A stretch of DNA of 64,000 bases from a virus: IMG/VR virus record IMGVR_UViG_3300028676_000003, positions 124,001 to 188,000 of that record. One strand, 5' to 3'. Shown piece after piece: positions 43,066-51,835 of the stretch. Positions within the stretch are counted from its first letter, which is position 1. The number at the start of each line of letters is the position of its first letter. The notes below the pieces were generated by a model. It had not been told where the DNA came from. It saw only the letters and a program-made list of their open reading frames with translations, and did no database searches. A program made the translations under genes and the position numbers.

Positions 43066-43096
43066 TTGCATTCTCTGCGATAAAGTAGTATATTTG
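43066..43096 (+). promoter_or_regulatory. Upstream promoter of SSB (first of two)
   Basis: TTG (43066-43068), 20-nt spacer, TATATTTG (43089-43096) in the context GTAGTATATTTGT. Leader of about 135 nt. Confidence 0.65.
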
Positions 43097-43148
43097 TTTA
43101 TACGACAAAATAAAATGAATTTATTCACAATAAAGATGTCAAAATGTA

Positions 43149-43178
43149 TTGACTTTTTTTTGATATGTAGTATATTTG
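43149..43178 (+). promoter_or_regulatory. Proximal promoter of SSB (second of two)
   Basis: TTG (43149-43151), 19-nt spacer, TATATTTG (43171-43178) in the context GTAGTATATTTGT, identical over 13 nt to the upstream promoter. Leader of about 50 nt, AT-rich, without a Shine-Dalgarno sequence. The 236-nt gap 42999-43234 holds these promoters, a terminator and nothing else that I can support. Confidence 0.65.
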
Positions 43179-43234
43179 TGTAACTTTAAATGAGAACATA
43201 AATAACATACATACAAAAAAAATTAATTAAGAAA

Positions 43235-44146
43235 ATGGAAAAAAATAACCAATTAGAAGCAATGTTAGCAGATTATGCTAAGACTTTAGTACCTAAATTT
43301 GCGCCTAAAGTTGAAGCTAATGTTTTTAACGAAAACAACTACTTTACTATCTATGATATGAAAGAAGGTGTTCAGTCAGCTGAAAAAGAAATCAGAATAC
43401 TTCCTGATGCTAACGGTGGTTCACCAATTGCTGAAGTTTGGATTCACGAAACAACAGTTGATGGTAAAAAAGCTAAATTCCCATGCTTGAAACACTTAAA
43501 AGACGAAGCTTGTCCTTTCTGTGAAGCTAGAGAAGAGTTGCTTGCAACAGGAACTGAAACTAACAAAGAGTTCGCTAAAAGATACAGAGCTAGAAAATAT
43601 CATATCGTTAAATTGATTGATAGAGCTAACCCTGACCACGGACCAAAATTTTGGAGATTCCCTGACGCTTACGATAAAAAAGGTCCTTACGACATGATTA
43701 TGGGAGTTGTTAAGGGACTTAAAAAACACCAAGCGATTATGGACCCTAACGAAGGTCGTGATTTAACTCTTATGATTGGAAGAAGCGACAGAAATGTACC
43801 AACAGTTTCATCAATCGTAGCTCAAGATTCAGACGTTTTATCAGAAGATGCTGAATTACAAGCAAAATGGTTGGCTGATGACAGAACTTGGGAAAAAGTA
43901 TTCTCAGTTAAAAATTACGATTATTTAGAAATCGTAGTTAAAGGTGGAGTTCCAGTTTGGGATAAGGAACTTAAACAATTCGTAGACAAAAACGGAGTAA
44001 AAGCAGTAGAAGCTGAATTACCTGAAGGAGAAAGCGAAATTACAATGGGTGTTGAAAACATCAAAGCTAATATATTAGCAGCGACTGAAACAACACAAGA
44101 AAACAATGTAGATGCTGGCGACGAAGTTGATGACTTGCCTTTCTAA
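43235..44146 (+). CDS. Single-stranded DNA-binding protein, gp32-like
   Basis: This 303-residue protein (T4 gp32: 301) keeps the gp32 layout: basic N-terminal region, an OB-fold core with a zinc site formed by Cys84, His87, Cys93 and Cys96 (CLKH, CPFC), Lys/Tyr/Phe-rich strands for DNA contact (RARKYHIVKLIDRANPDHGP then KFWRFP), and an acidic C-terminal tail. It covers single-stranded DNA in replication and recombination, recruits UvsX mediators, polymerase and helicase loader. The tail ends DEVDDLPF, which is the tip of bacterial SSB (DDIPF) and not that of T4 gp32. Two promoters precede it, a weak terminator follows. It heads the replication operon. Confidence 0.92.
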   Translation: MEKNNQLEAMLADYAKTLVPKFAPKVEANVFNENNYFTIYDMKEGVQSAEKEIRILPDANGGSPIAEVWIHETTVDGKKAKFPCLKHLKDEACPFCEAREELLATGTETNKEFAKRYRARKYHIVKLIDRANPDHGPKFWRFPDAYDKKGPYDMIMGVVKGLKKHQAIMDPNEGRDLTLMIGRSDRNVPTVSSIVAQDSDVLSEDAELQAKWLADDRTWEKVFSVKNYDYLEIVVKGGVPVWDKELKQFVDKNGVKAVEAELPEGESEITMGVENIKANILAATETTQENNVDAGDEVDDLPF

Positions 44147-44165
44147 TTATAAAATTGTTCATAAC

Positions 44166-44192
44166 AAAAAGGGGTATAAAAGCCTCTTTTTT
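44166..44192 (+). terminator. Terminator or attenuator between SSB and UvsX
   Basis: Stem AAAAAGGGG/CCTCTTTTT with one G-T pair, 8-nt loop, T-run to 44192. No clear promoter follows before UvsX, so partial read-through would set a high SSB to low UvsX ratio. Confidence 0.6.
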
Positions 44193-44217
44193 GTTCTAGT
44201 ATAACGAAAAAAGAAAA

Positions 44218-45345
44218 ATGTATGGGGAAATGGCTAAAAAGCATCCTGAAAAAAAATCTATTGACAAACCAGCGTTTGACAATAAAGCATTCAAAAAGAA
44301 CCTAGGATTAGGGGAACAAGTAATTAAAGAAAAAGAATTAACGTGGCTTCCGTTCAAAAAAGCGTTCCACGATGCCGTTGGACTCCCAGGTGTTCCACGT
44401 GGTTACACATCACAATTCAGAGGATTCTCCGATGTAGGTAAATCAACTGGTATTTATGAGTCACTTGCTGGCGCACAAAAAATTGGTGATTACTGTATCA
44501 TTATTGACACAGAGGGTTCATTCAATTGGGAACACGCAAGACTTGTAGGTTTCAATTATGAAGAAATTGTAGATGAAGAAACAGGACTTGTAATCGATTA
44601 TGATGGAGACGACTTTATGTACTTCGGTGGTAGTGATTTATTAGCAATGTATCAAAATTTTGATTACAAAGAAGCTAAGATGAAAACTACTCCACAAAGA
44701 TATATTCCAGTTGTTGAAGACGTTGCAAAATTAATCAATGATTTGTTAGACAAACAAGCTAAAGGTGAGTTTCCTCACAACCTAGTTTTCCTTTGGGATT
44801 CAATTGGTTCGATAGGATGTTACCAAGGAGCCGTTTCTAACACAAACAATAACCAATGGACCGCTGGTGCATTAAAAAGAGAGTTTGAATCTATCCTTAA
44901 CTTTAGAATTCCAGCCTCAAGACGTGAAGGTGCGCCTTACACAAATACATTTGTAGCAGTACAAAAGATTTGGCTTAGACCTAACGCAGTTGGACAACCA
45001 ACAGTTATGCATAATGGTGGTGAAGGTTTCAAATACGGTGTGAGAATGATTTTCCACATGGGTGGTATGACAACATCATCTTCTAAGAAATTAGATGCAG
45101 TAAATAGTGGTAAAAGTTTTAACTTCGGTGTTAGAACTGATATCAAGTGTGTGAAGAACCACGTAAATGGTATCGAGAAAATGGGTACTATTTGTTCAAC
45201 ACCACACGGGTTCCTAAACCCTGATGAGAAAAATGCTTATGTTAAAGAAAACAAGGATTTTATCAATATGAAATTGGGAACTAATTTTGATGATTTCAAA
45301 GTTGAAGAAGAAAGCTTCGATGATGATGCATTCGAAAAAGAGTAA
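44218..45345 (+). CDS. uvsX: UvsX, RecA-family recombinase
   Basis: This 375-residue protein (T4 UvsX: 391) has the Walker A segment GFSDVGKST (69-77), a Walker B strand in LVFLWDSIGSIG, and the RecA/UvsX motif GAQKIGDYCIIIDTEGSFNW. It forms filaments on single-stranded DNA covered by the SSB and pairs it with duplex DNA, the basis of recombination-dependent replication. The C-terminus is acidic (EEESFDDDAFEKE). Two starts are possible, ATG at 44218 or four codons later at 44230. No promoter of its own is evident. Confidence 0.92.
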   Translation: MYGEMAKKHPEKKSIDKPAFDNKAFKKNLGLGEQVIKEKELTWLPFKKAFHDAVGLPGVPRGYTSQFRGFSDVGKSTGIYESLAGAQKIGDYCIIIDTEGSFNWEHARLVGFNYEEIVDEETGLVIDYDGDDFMYFGGSDLLAMYQNFDYKEAKMKTTPQRYIPVVEDVAKLINDLLDKQAKGEFPHNLVFLWDSIGSIGCYQGAVSNTNNNQWTAGALKREFESILNFRIPASRREGAPYTNTFVAVQKIWLRPNAVGQPTVMHNGGEGFKYGVRMIFHMGGMTTSSSKKLDAVNSGKSFNFGVRTDIKCVKNHVNGIEKMGTICSTPHGFLNPDEKNAYVKENKDFINMKLGTNFDDFKVEEESFDDDAFEKE

Positions 45346-45377
45346 AAAAAAGAATATTAAATTAAAAATTTGTTATT

Positions 45378-46430
45378 GTGAGCAAAAGACCTCCACGTAA
45401 CGGTGAAAAAAGAAAAAAAATACAAAATACTTTATTGGTAGACGGAAATGCCCTGTTTAAAACAGGGTTTTTCGGAGCCAAAAATAGCTTTAACCAACAC
45501 GGGCATCATATTGGTGGAATATACCAATTTATGACCACACTACGGATGCTATTAACCGAGGACCTATACCACAGAGTATATGTTTTTTGGGATGGTAATT
45601 TTAGTGGCAAGCTTAGATATGATATCTATAAGCCATATAAAAGTGATAGAGGTAAAGACTATATCAACGGTACTCAACCGATTGATGCCTCAGAATTAAA
45701 TCAACGAGAAATTGTTTGGGAATACCTGAACGAAATGTATGTAAGACAACTGAAGGACCCTATTATTGAGGGTGATGATTTCATTGCTTATTACTGTTTG
45801 ACAAAAAAAGACAACGAAAAAATTACAATATGTACGAACGATAGAGATATGGCTCAATTAGTTACGAAAGACGTTAAGATATATTTCGTAGATTTGAAGA
45901 AATATGTTGATAATACCAACTTTTCTTCGTACTTTTGCTATAATCCCGATAATGCGTGTTTAATGAAAACAATGCTTGGTGATAAATCCGATTCTATTAA
46001 AGGAATTAAAGGGTTAGGGGAAAAGACCCTTATAACTCACTTTCCTGAATTAGCAGAACGAAAGGTGCTTATAGAAGAGATTATCGAAAGTGCAGAAAGA
46101 CAGCAAATCGAACGTAAAAAACAGAAACTAAAACCCCTAAAGGTCTTAGATAACATCATCAACAAAGTAACTGAAGGAGTACAAGGTGAAAAGATTTATG
46201 AGATAAATGAAAGACTTGTAAATCTTCAAAAGCCAATGATGACCATTGATGGTATTGAAGCTTTGGAGCAATTGATGGATGGAACACTAGATGGTAGTGG
46301 TCGTGAACTAAAAAATGTCATGGACATGATGAAACGTGACGGACTAGACAGAGCCATTGGTGAACACAGATATCCTGATTATTTGATTCCTTTTAAGGAA
46401 TTGATAGGGAGAGAAAAATTGAATTTTTAA
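45378..46430 (+). CDS. 5'-3' exonuclease/flap endonuclease, T4 RNase H-like
   Basis: This 350-residue protein has the FEN-family metal sites: LLVDGNALFK (Asp22), a region after VYVFWDGNFSG, then IEGDDFIAYY, TNDRDMAQL and the helix-hairpin-helix GDKSDSIKGIKGLGEKT. It would remove RNA primers and flaps on the lagging strand. It starts with GTG at 45378, with no in-frame ATG nearby; the UvsX gene ends 32 nt upstream. Order SSB, UvsX, RNase H differs from T4 (rnh, dsbA, 33, 59, 32) but the same set of functions is together. About 45 residues longer than T4 RNase H. Confidence 0.85.
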   Translation: MSKRPPRNGEKRKKIQNTLLVDGNALFKTGFFGAKNSFNQHGHHIGGIYQFMTTLRMLLTEDLYHRVYVFWDGNFSGKLRYDIYKPYKSDRGKDYINGTQPIDASELNQREIVWEYLNEMYVRQLKDPIIEGDDFIAYYCLTKKDNEKITICTNDRDMAQLVTKDVKIYFVDLKKYVDNTNFSSYFCYNPDNACLMKTMLGDKSDSIKGIKGLGEKTLITHFPELAERKVLIEEIIESAERQQIERKKQKLKPLKVLDNIINKVTEGVQGEKIYEINERLVNLQKPMMTIDGIEALEQLMDGTLDGSGRELKNVMDMMKRDGLDRAIGEHRYPDYLIPFKELIGREKLNF

Positions 46431-46450
46431 TTAAACAGAATATAACAAAA

Positions 46451-46942
46451 ATGAACACAGAAAAAAACACACAGTCAGGTAAAAAAATTGAAGAACAACG
46501 ATTTGAATTCGTATTCTATGTAAACAACAACATCATTTGTCAAAGATATTTTCATATCTACGACTTCAATGAAGATGCTCTTAAATCTTTAGAACTAAAA
46601 GATATGATGGACAACATCGGTGGTATGAACAACGGACAATTCGGAGAATTGGGAATAATCCCTAATTACTTAAAAACGAAATCGTTAAACTACCTTTGGG
46701 AAAATTATAACCCATATTCAGTTCAAAATGATGACAGTTACAAGGCACCCGCTAAAAAAGGAGATGTCTTTAAATTTGAATTTAAAGTTGACAAAAGGTC
46801 AGTTTCAGAGATTCAATTTAGTAACGAATTCTTTACTTTAAACCCAAAGATTAACGTTGATATTAGAGAAATCATCCCAGCAGTAATGTCTGAGATTAGA
46901 CAATCAACTAGTCAAAAAAATTATACAATAATTAAGCGTTAA
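46451..46942 (+). CDS. Hypothetical protein in the replication operon
   Basis: This 163-residue protein lies 20 nt after RNase H and before the gp41-like helicase, without a terminator between. It starts with a polar stretch, then RFEFVFYVNNNIICQRYFHI as two strands, and helical segments. No T4 counterpart is obvious. By position it could be a helicase loader (gp59-like), a late-transcription factor (gp33-like) or a dsbA-like protein, since these lie here in T4, but no motif supports one over the others. Confidence 0.6.
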   Translation: MNTEKNTQSGKKIEEQRFEFVFYVNNNIICQRYFHIYDFNEDALKSLELKDMMDNIGGMNNGQFGELGIIPNYLKTKSLNYLWENYNPYSVQNDDSYKAPAKKGDVFKFEFKVDKRSVSEIQFSNEFFTLNPKINVDIREIIPAVMSEIRQSTSQKNYTIIKR

Positions 46943-46955
46943 TAGAAATTAGTCT

Positions 46956-46963
46956 ATATTTAT
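46956..46963 (+). promoter_or_regulatory. Late-type promoter box before the gp41-like helicase gene
   Basis: TCTATATTTATATTAACAAAAAG, 34 nt before the ATG at 46998. A late-type box before a replication gene, as with the polymerase. Confidence 0.45.
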
Positions 46964-46997
46964 ATTAACAAAAAGGTTTTAAAAGAAAGTAAAAAGC

Positions 46998-48419
46998 ATG
47001 GCAAAAATTGATAAGAATAGTTTGGGTTACTTAGGTTATGAATACCAAGTACGATTATTAGCACAAATTCTAACAGATAGAAAATTCGCTAATTCCATTC
47101 TAGATATCGTTGACCCTAATTATTTCGAAGACCAGTACTTAAGAGTTATTGCCGCAACTATCAAAGATGCGAAACGTGTAGACGATATTGTACCTGATGT
47201 AGGTAGTTTAGAATTTAGATTATTAAAAGATGTGAAAGATGACATACAAAGAAAGTATGTCATCTCACAACTTCGTAAAGTCCAAGAAGCCAATCTAAAC
47301 GACACATTAGAGGTTCAAGATATCGCTATGAAGTTCTGTAAACAACAAGAGTTGAAGAAATCAATAGCTGAAATTACCAAAATCATCAACAAAGGTGATA
47401 TCGAAAATTATGACCAATGTGAAGCAATCCTTAGAAAGGCGTTGGAACACGGTGATAACAAAGATGATGGTATGGACGTATTGGATAACATCGCTGATGT
47501 TTTGGTGGAAGATTTTAGAAAACCAATCCGTACTGGAATTGAAGGATTAGATGAAATTATGGACGGTGGATTGTCCAAAGGTGAATTAGCTGTTATCCTA
47601 GCACCATTCGGTGTTGGTAAAACAACAATGATTACCAAATTCGCAAACACGGCCATGTTAGATGGTCACAACGTTTTACAAATATTCTTTGAAGATAATC
47701 CAAAGGTTATCCAAAGAAAACACTTATCATGTTGGTCAGGTTATGATTTAAATAGTCTTTCGCTTCACAGTGAAGAAATTTTGGCTATGGTCGAAGGAAT
47801 GGCTAATGATGGTAAAAAAGGTAAGTTAAGGCTTAAAAAGTTTTCAAGTGATGGAACAACGATTCCAGTTATTAGACAATACATTAGAAAATTAATCGCA
47901 AGTGGATTTAGACCTGATTTAATTTTATTGGATTACATTGATTGTGTTGAACCGTCAAGAAAATTCGATGATGTTAACGCAGGAGAAGGAAGTGTTATGC
48001 GTCAATTCGAAGCAATGCTTGCGGAATTGGACATGGCAGGGTGGACAGCTATTCAAGGTAATAGAAGTTCGATTAAAGCAGAGGTAGTTGAGGCTGACCA
48101 AATGGGTGGTTCTATTAAGAAAGCACAAATTGCTCACTTCGTATTATCTATTGCAAAAACACTTGAACAAAAAGAGGATGATACCGCTACAATGGCGATT
48201 CTTAAGTCTCGTTTTGGTAAATCAGGTGAGGTATTCGAAAACATTCGATTTGATAACGCAAGAATTCAAATTGATATGGGTCAAAGCAATGGTGCTAGAA
48301 CTCGTACAGAATACAAGCAAGATAAAGAGGTTACAGACCAAGTTAAGATAAATGCAGTATTGGCGGCCGCTGAGAATCGCAAAAAATTACTTAACGGAGT
48401 TACTGTAGTGCCTCAATAA
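46998..48419 (+). CDS. Replicative DNA helicase, gp41/DnaB-like
   Basis: This 473-residue protein (T4 gp41: 475) has an N-terminal DnaB-like helical domain and a RecA-like ATPase domain: APFGVGKTT (Walker A, Gly205), [37 protein letters not shown] (Walker B), [20 protein letters not shown] and [20 protein letters not shown] (arginine finger region). It is the hexameric 5'-3' helicase of the fork, working with the primase encoded at 7181. Ala-Ala-Ala near residue 457 is GCG GCC GCT, a NotI site. The NrdB gene follows after 20 nt. Confidence 0.88.
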   Translation: MAKIDKNSLGYLGYEYQVRLLAQILTDRKFANSILDIVDPNYFEDQYLRVIAATIKDAKRVDDIVPDVGSLEFRLLKDVKDDIQRKYVISQLRKVQEANLNDTLEVQDIAMKFCKQQELKKSIAEITKIINKGDIENYDQCEAILRKALEHGDNKDDGMDVLDNIADVLVEDFRKPIRTGIEGLDEIMDGGLSKGELAVILAPFGVGKTTMITKFANTAMLDGHNVLQIFFEDNPKVIQRKHLSCWSGYDLNSLSLHSEEILAMVEGMANDGKKGKLRLKKFSSDGTTIPVIRQYIRKLIASGFRPDLILLDYIDCVEPSRKFDDVNAGEGSVMRQFEAMLAELDMAGWTAIQGNRSSIKAEVVEADQMGGSIKKAQIAHFVLSIAKTLEQKEDDTATMAILKSRFGKSGEVFENIRFDNARIQIDMGQSNGARTRTEYKQDKEVTDQVKINAVLAAAENRKKLLNGVTVVPQ

Positions 48420-48439
48420 AAGAAATATTAACAATTAAA

Positions 48440-49393
48440 ATGAATGAACCAATATTAGTTCCTAATGACAATAGGTTTGTTTTATTTCCAATTGAACATG
48501 ATGACCTTTGGGGATTTTATGAAGAATCGTTAAAGGCAATGTGGACAGTAAGTGAAGTAGACTTATCAAAAGACGTTGACCATTGGAATAATAAATTAAC
48601 AGACAATGAAAGATTTTTTGTCAAAAATGTTTTAGCATTCTTTGCGGCTTCAGATGGAATCGTAAATGAAAACTTAGCGATAAACTTCTTGAATGAAGTA
48701 CAGTATACAGAAGCGAAGTTCTTCTATGGTTTTCAAATCATGATGGAGAATATACATAGTCATATGTACTCTTTGCTTATTGATACGTACATCAAGGATA
48801 TTAAAGAAAGAAACGAATGTTTCAAAGCTATTGAATACATGCCACCAGTTAAGAAAAAAGCTGAATGGGCCCTTAAATGGATTGAATCAGATTCATTTGT
48901 TGAAAGACTGATAGCGTTTGTAGCTGTAGAAGGTATTTTCTTCTCAGGTTCGTTCTGTAGTATTTTTTATCTTAAATCACGTGGTCTAATGCCAGGACTC
49001 TGCGACTCAAACACCTTCATCAACAGAGATGAATCAATGCATGCCGATTTTGCGATACACTTGTTAAACAACCACATCGTAAACAAAGCATCAAAGGAGA
49101 GAATAACTGAAATTTTATTATCAGCTCTAGAAATCGAAAAAGAATTCATTACTGAATCACTTCCAGTTTCACTAATCGGAATGAACTCTGATTTAATGAA
49201 ACAATACCTAGAGTTTGTTGTTGACGGTTTATTAAACCAATTACAATGTGATAAAGTATTCAATGCTTCAAACCCATTTGAGTTTATGAACCAAATTGCA
49301 CTGAAAACGAAGACAAATTTCTTCGAAGGACGTTCAACAGAATACAAAGCGGCTGATTTAAGCGGTCCAATCTCATTTGATGAGGAAATATAA
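48440..49393 (+). CDS. nrdB: Ribonucleotide reductase small subunit, class Ia (eukaryote/Bacteroidota type)
   Basis: This 317-residue protein has all features of the radical-generating subunit: SDGIVNENL (Asp72), [10 protein letters not shown], then ENIHSHMY with Glu103, His106 and the tyrosyl radical residue Tyr110, [29 protein letters not shown] (second Glu/His set) and GLMPGL. The sequence is far closer to the eukaryotic R2 type ([29 protein letters not shown]) than to E. coli or T4 NrdB; Bacteroidota own this same type. It makes the deoxyribonucleotides for phage DNA together with NrdA and the glutaredoxin at 14524. It is 20 nt after the helicase. Confidence 0.93.
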   Translation: MNEPILVPNDNRFVLFPIEHDDLWGFYEESLKAMWTVSEVDLSKDVDHWNNKLTDNERFFVKNVLAFFAASDGIVNENLAINFLNEVQYTEAKFFYGFQIMMENIHSHMYSLLIDTYIKDIKERNECFKAIEYMPPVKKKAEWALKWIESDSFVERLIAFVAVEGIFFSGSFCSIFYLKSRGLMPGLCDSNTFINRDESMHADFAIHLLNNHIVNKASKERITEILLSALEIEKEFITESLPVSLIGMNSDLMKQYLEFVVDGLLNQLQCDKVFNASNPFEFMNQIALKTKTNFFEGRSTEYKAADLSGPISFDEEI

Positions 49394-49419
49394 TAAAGAG
49401 TACAAGAACTAAAACACTA

Positions 49420-51732
49420 ATGCAAGTAATTAAAAGAAATGGTAGTAAAATAGATTTTAATCCAAATAAAATCTTAAGCAGAATTAAAAAACAATCAGAA
49501 GGGTTAAAAGTTAATCCTGATGATGTCTTCATCAAAGTAACACAGGGTATTGCTAACGAAATGACGACAAACGAATTAGATGATTTAATTTCAGTGGTTT
49601 CAGAATCACTAGCAATGAATCATCCTGATTATTCAAAATTAGCGGCAAACATCGCAATTAGTAAGCTACATAAAGAAACTGAAGATTCTTTCATGAAAGC
49701 AATCAAGAAGATGTACAACGCTGGATTGTTAAACGATTCATATTTCAATAAAGTTAAAGAAAATATTGAACTTATCGAATCAACAATCGATTATAAAAGA
49801 GACTACCATTTCGATTACTTTGGTTGGTGTTCATTAAAAGATATCTATCTTTTGAAAACAAAAGGGAATGTAATTCTAGAAAGACCTCAACAAATGTATG
49901 TTAGGGTTGCACTGATGGTAACAAATACACCTGAAGATTTCATTGAGAAATACAATGACTTAAGCCAACAAAAAGAGAGCCCAGCTACTCCGCTTAAGAT
50001 GAATATTGGTACTAAGATTGGACAGATTGCATCTTGTAACCTTTCAATAGTACCTGACGATTCAACTGATGGTTTATTAGGTATCTTGAATAGAATTGCT
50101 GTATCATCTTCAAAAGCTGAAGGTATTGGTCTTGCAATTTCTAACATTCGTTCAAAAGAAAGCAATGTAGGTAATTCTAATGGAAAAGCTGGTGGACTTT
50201 TGAAATACCTTAAGGTTGTAAATGAAACACTTAGATTTTGGAATCAAAGAGGTAAGAGACCTGGGTCTTGTGCGGTATACATCGAGCCTTGGCATAAGGA
50301 TATCTTCGACGTATTAGATATCAGAAAGAAAACAGGTCAAGAAGAATTAAGAGCTCGTGATTTATTTACAGCACTTTGGATTCCTGACAATTTCATGAGA
50401 GCTATTGAAGCAAATGGAGATTGGTACCTGTTTTGTCCGCACGACATAAAATTAGCTGGTTTAAAGCCACTTTATGAGATTTATGGTGACGAATATGAAG
50501 CAGAGTATAATAAGGCCGTAGAGCTTGGAATTGGTACCAAGATTAAAGCGCATGATTTATGGTTGAAAATCCTTGAAGCACAAATTGAGACAGGAATGCC
50601 TTATATGTGTTTTAAAGACCACGCAAACAAAAAGTCAAACCAAAAGAACATCGGAGTAATTCACAGTTCTAACTTGTGTGCTGAGATTATGGAAGTTACT
50701 GACGCTAAAACGACAGCAATTTGTACCCTTACAAGTATTCCACTTCAAAAATTCGTGGTTGATGGTAAATACGATTTCTTAGGATTAGGTAAGGTTACAC
50801 GTTCTATTACAAAGTCACTTAACATTGCCTTGGAAGTAAACGAGTATTCAACTGAAGAAGGACGTAAAGGTGGACTTGAACAAAGAGCCCTAGGTATAGG
50901 AACTCAAGGACTTGCAGATGTATTTGCTATCCTTAAGTTAGAGTTTACTGGAGCTGAAGCTAGAAAGCTTAATAAAGAAATTTATGAAACAATCTACTTC
51001 AACGCACTTAGAGAATCTTGTAACTTGGCAAAAGAAAGCGGATTAACTTATGATGGTTATGAAGGTTCACCAATATCTGAGGGTATTTTCCAATGGGAAA
51101 TGTGGGGACTTACTGAAGCTGATTTAAGTGGAATGTATGATTGGGCTGGACTTAGAGCTGATATCTTGTTATACGGTGTAAGAAATTCACTTGTAACATG
51201 TGAGCCACCAACAGCTAGTTCTGCTCGTGTAATCGGTTCTAACGAAGCATTTGAAGCTTTTACTTCAAATCTTTATGTACGTAGAGTAACAGGTGGTGAG
51301 TTTGCTATGGTAAACAAACACTTGGTTAGAGACTTAGAAGCTGAAGGATTATGGAATAGAGAAACGCTTAGTGAATTGATTAAAAATGAAGGTAGTGTAC
51401 AAAACATACCAACAATTAGTCAAGAAATCAAAAATAGATACAAAACTGTTTGGGAGTTATCACAAAAAGCACTTATTGAAATGTCTGCAGAAAGAGGTCC
51501 ATTCATTGACCAATCTCAAAGTCTTAACATTTTCTTCTCTACACCAACAGTAGGAAAATTGACTACTTCACACATGTTATCATGGAAGTTAGGTTTAAAA
51601 ACTGGTCAATACTACTTAAGAAGTGAATCAGTAGAAATGAAAGCGAAGCACTTAGCTATCGACGTTTCTAAACAAAAAGAAGTCGAAAGACCAACTGAAA
51701 GCCAATTCGAATGTGTTGGTTGTTCATCTTAA
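49420..51732 (+). CDS. nrdA: Ribonucleotide reductase large subunit, class Ia
   Basis: This 770-residue protein has an N-terminal ATP cone (VIKRNGSKIDFNPNKI) and the full catalytic set: Cys206 (ASCNLSIV), Asn418, Cys420 and Glu422 (NLCAEIMEV) and Cys435 (AICTLTS), with the same 15-residue spacing between Cys420 and Cys435 as between Cys429 and Cys444 of mouse R1. Two C-terminal cysteines in FECVGCSS form the redox tail re-reduced by glutaredoxin. It follows NrdB after 26 nt and is ended by a strong terminator. The order nrdB-nrdA is inverted relative to T4. Type as for NrdB: eukaryote/Bacteroidota-like. Confidence 0.93.
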   Translation: MQVIKRNGSKIDFNPNKILSRIKKQSEGLKVNPDDVFIKVTQGIANEMTTNELDDLISVVSESLAMNHPDYSKLAANIAISKLHKETEDSFMKAIKKMYNAGLLNDSYFNKVKENIELIESTIDYKRDYHFDYFGWCSLKDIYLLKTKGNVILERPQQMYVRVALMVTNTPEDFIEKYNDLSQQKESPATPLKMNIGTKIGQIASCNLSIVPDDSTDGLLGILNRIAVSSSKAEGIGLAISNIRSKESNVGNSNGKAGGLLKYLKVVNETLRFWNQRGKRPGSCAVYIEPWHKDIFDVLDIRKKTGQEELRARDLFTALWIPDNFMRAIEANGDWYLFCPHDIKLAGLKPLYEIYGDEYEAEYNKAVELGIGTKIKAHDLWLKILEAQIETGMPYMCFKDHANKKSNQKNIGVIHSSNLCAEIMEVTDAKTTAICTLTSIPLQKFVVDGKYDFLGLGKVTRSITKSLNIALEVNEYSTEEGRKGGLEQRALGIGTQGLADVFAILKLEFTGAEARKLNKEIYETIYFNALRESCNLAKESGLTYDGYEGSPISEGIFQWEMWGLTEADLSGMYDWAGLRADILLYGVRNSLVTCEPPTASSARVIGSNEAFEAFTSNLYVRRVTGGEFAMVNKHLVRDLEAEGLWNRETLSELIKNEGSVQNIPTISQEIKNRYKTVWELSQKALIEMSAERGPFIDQSQSLNIFFSTPTVGKLTTSHMLSWKLGLKTGQYYLRSESVEMKAKHLAIDVSKQKEVERPTESQFECVGCSS

Positions 51733-51748
51733 CAACATTAAACTAAAC

Positions 51749-51777
51749 AAAAGGACTCCAATCGGGGTCCTTTTTTT
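51749..51777 (+). terminator. Rho-independent terminator after nrdA
   Basis: Stem AAAAGGACTCC/GGGGTCCTTTT (one G-T pair), loop AATC, seven T. It ends the replication/nucleotide operon that began with SSB. Confidence 0.88.
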
Positions 51778-51812
51778 ATTTGCCATATTTACTTCTAAAA
51801 AATAATTAGTAT

Positions 51813-51820
51813 ATATTTAT
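51813..51820 (+). promoter_or_regulatory. Late-type promoter box ATATTTAT before gp25
   Basis: TATATATTTATCTAATAAAC, 15 nt before the ATG at 51836. Confidence 0.5.
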
Positions 51821-51835
51821 CTAATAAACAATAAC

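Noticed and set aside
43115-43183. 22-codon frame between the two SSB promoters
   Set aside because: Starts ATG and ends inside the second promoter; too short, hydrophobic by chance in A+T-rich DNA, and its stop overlaps the -7 region context.
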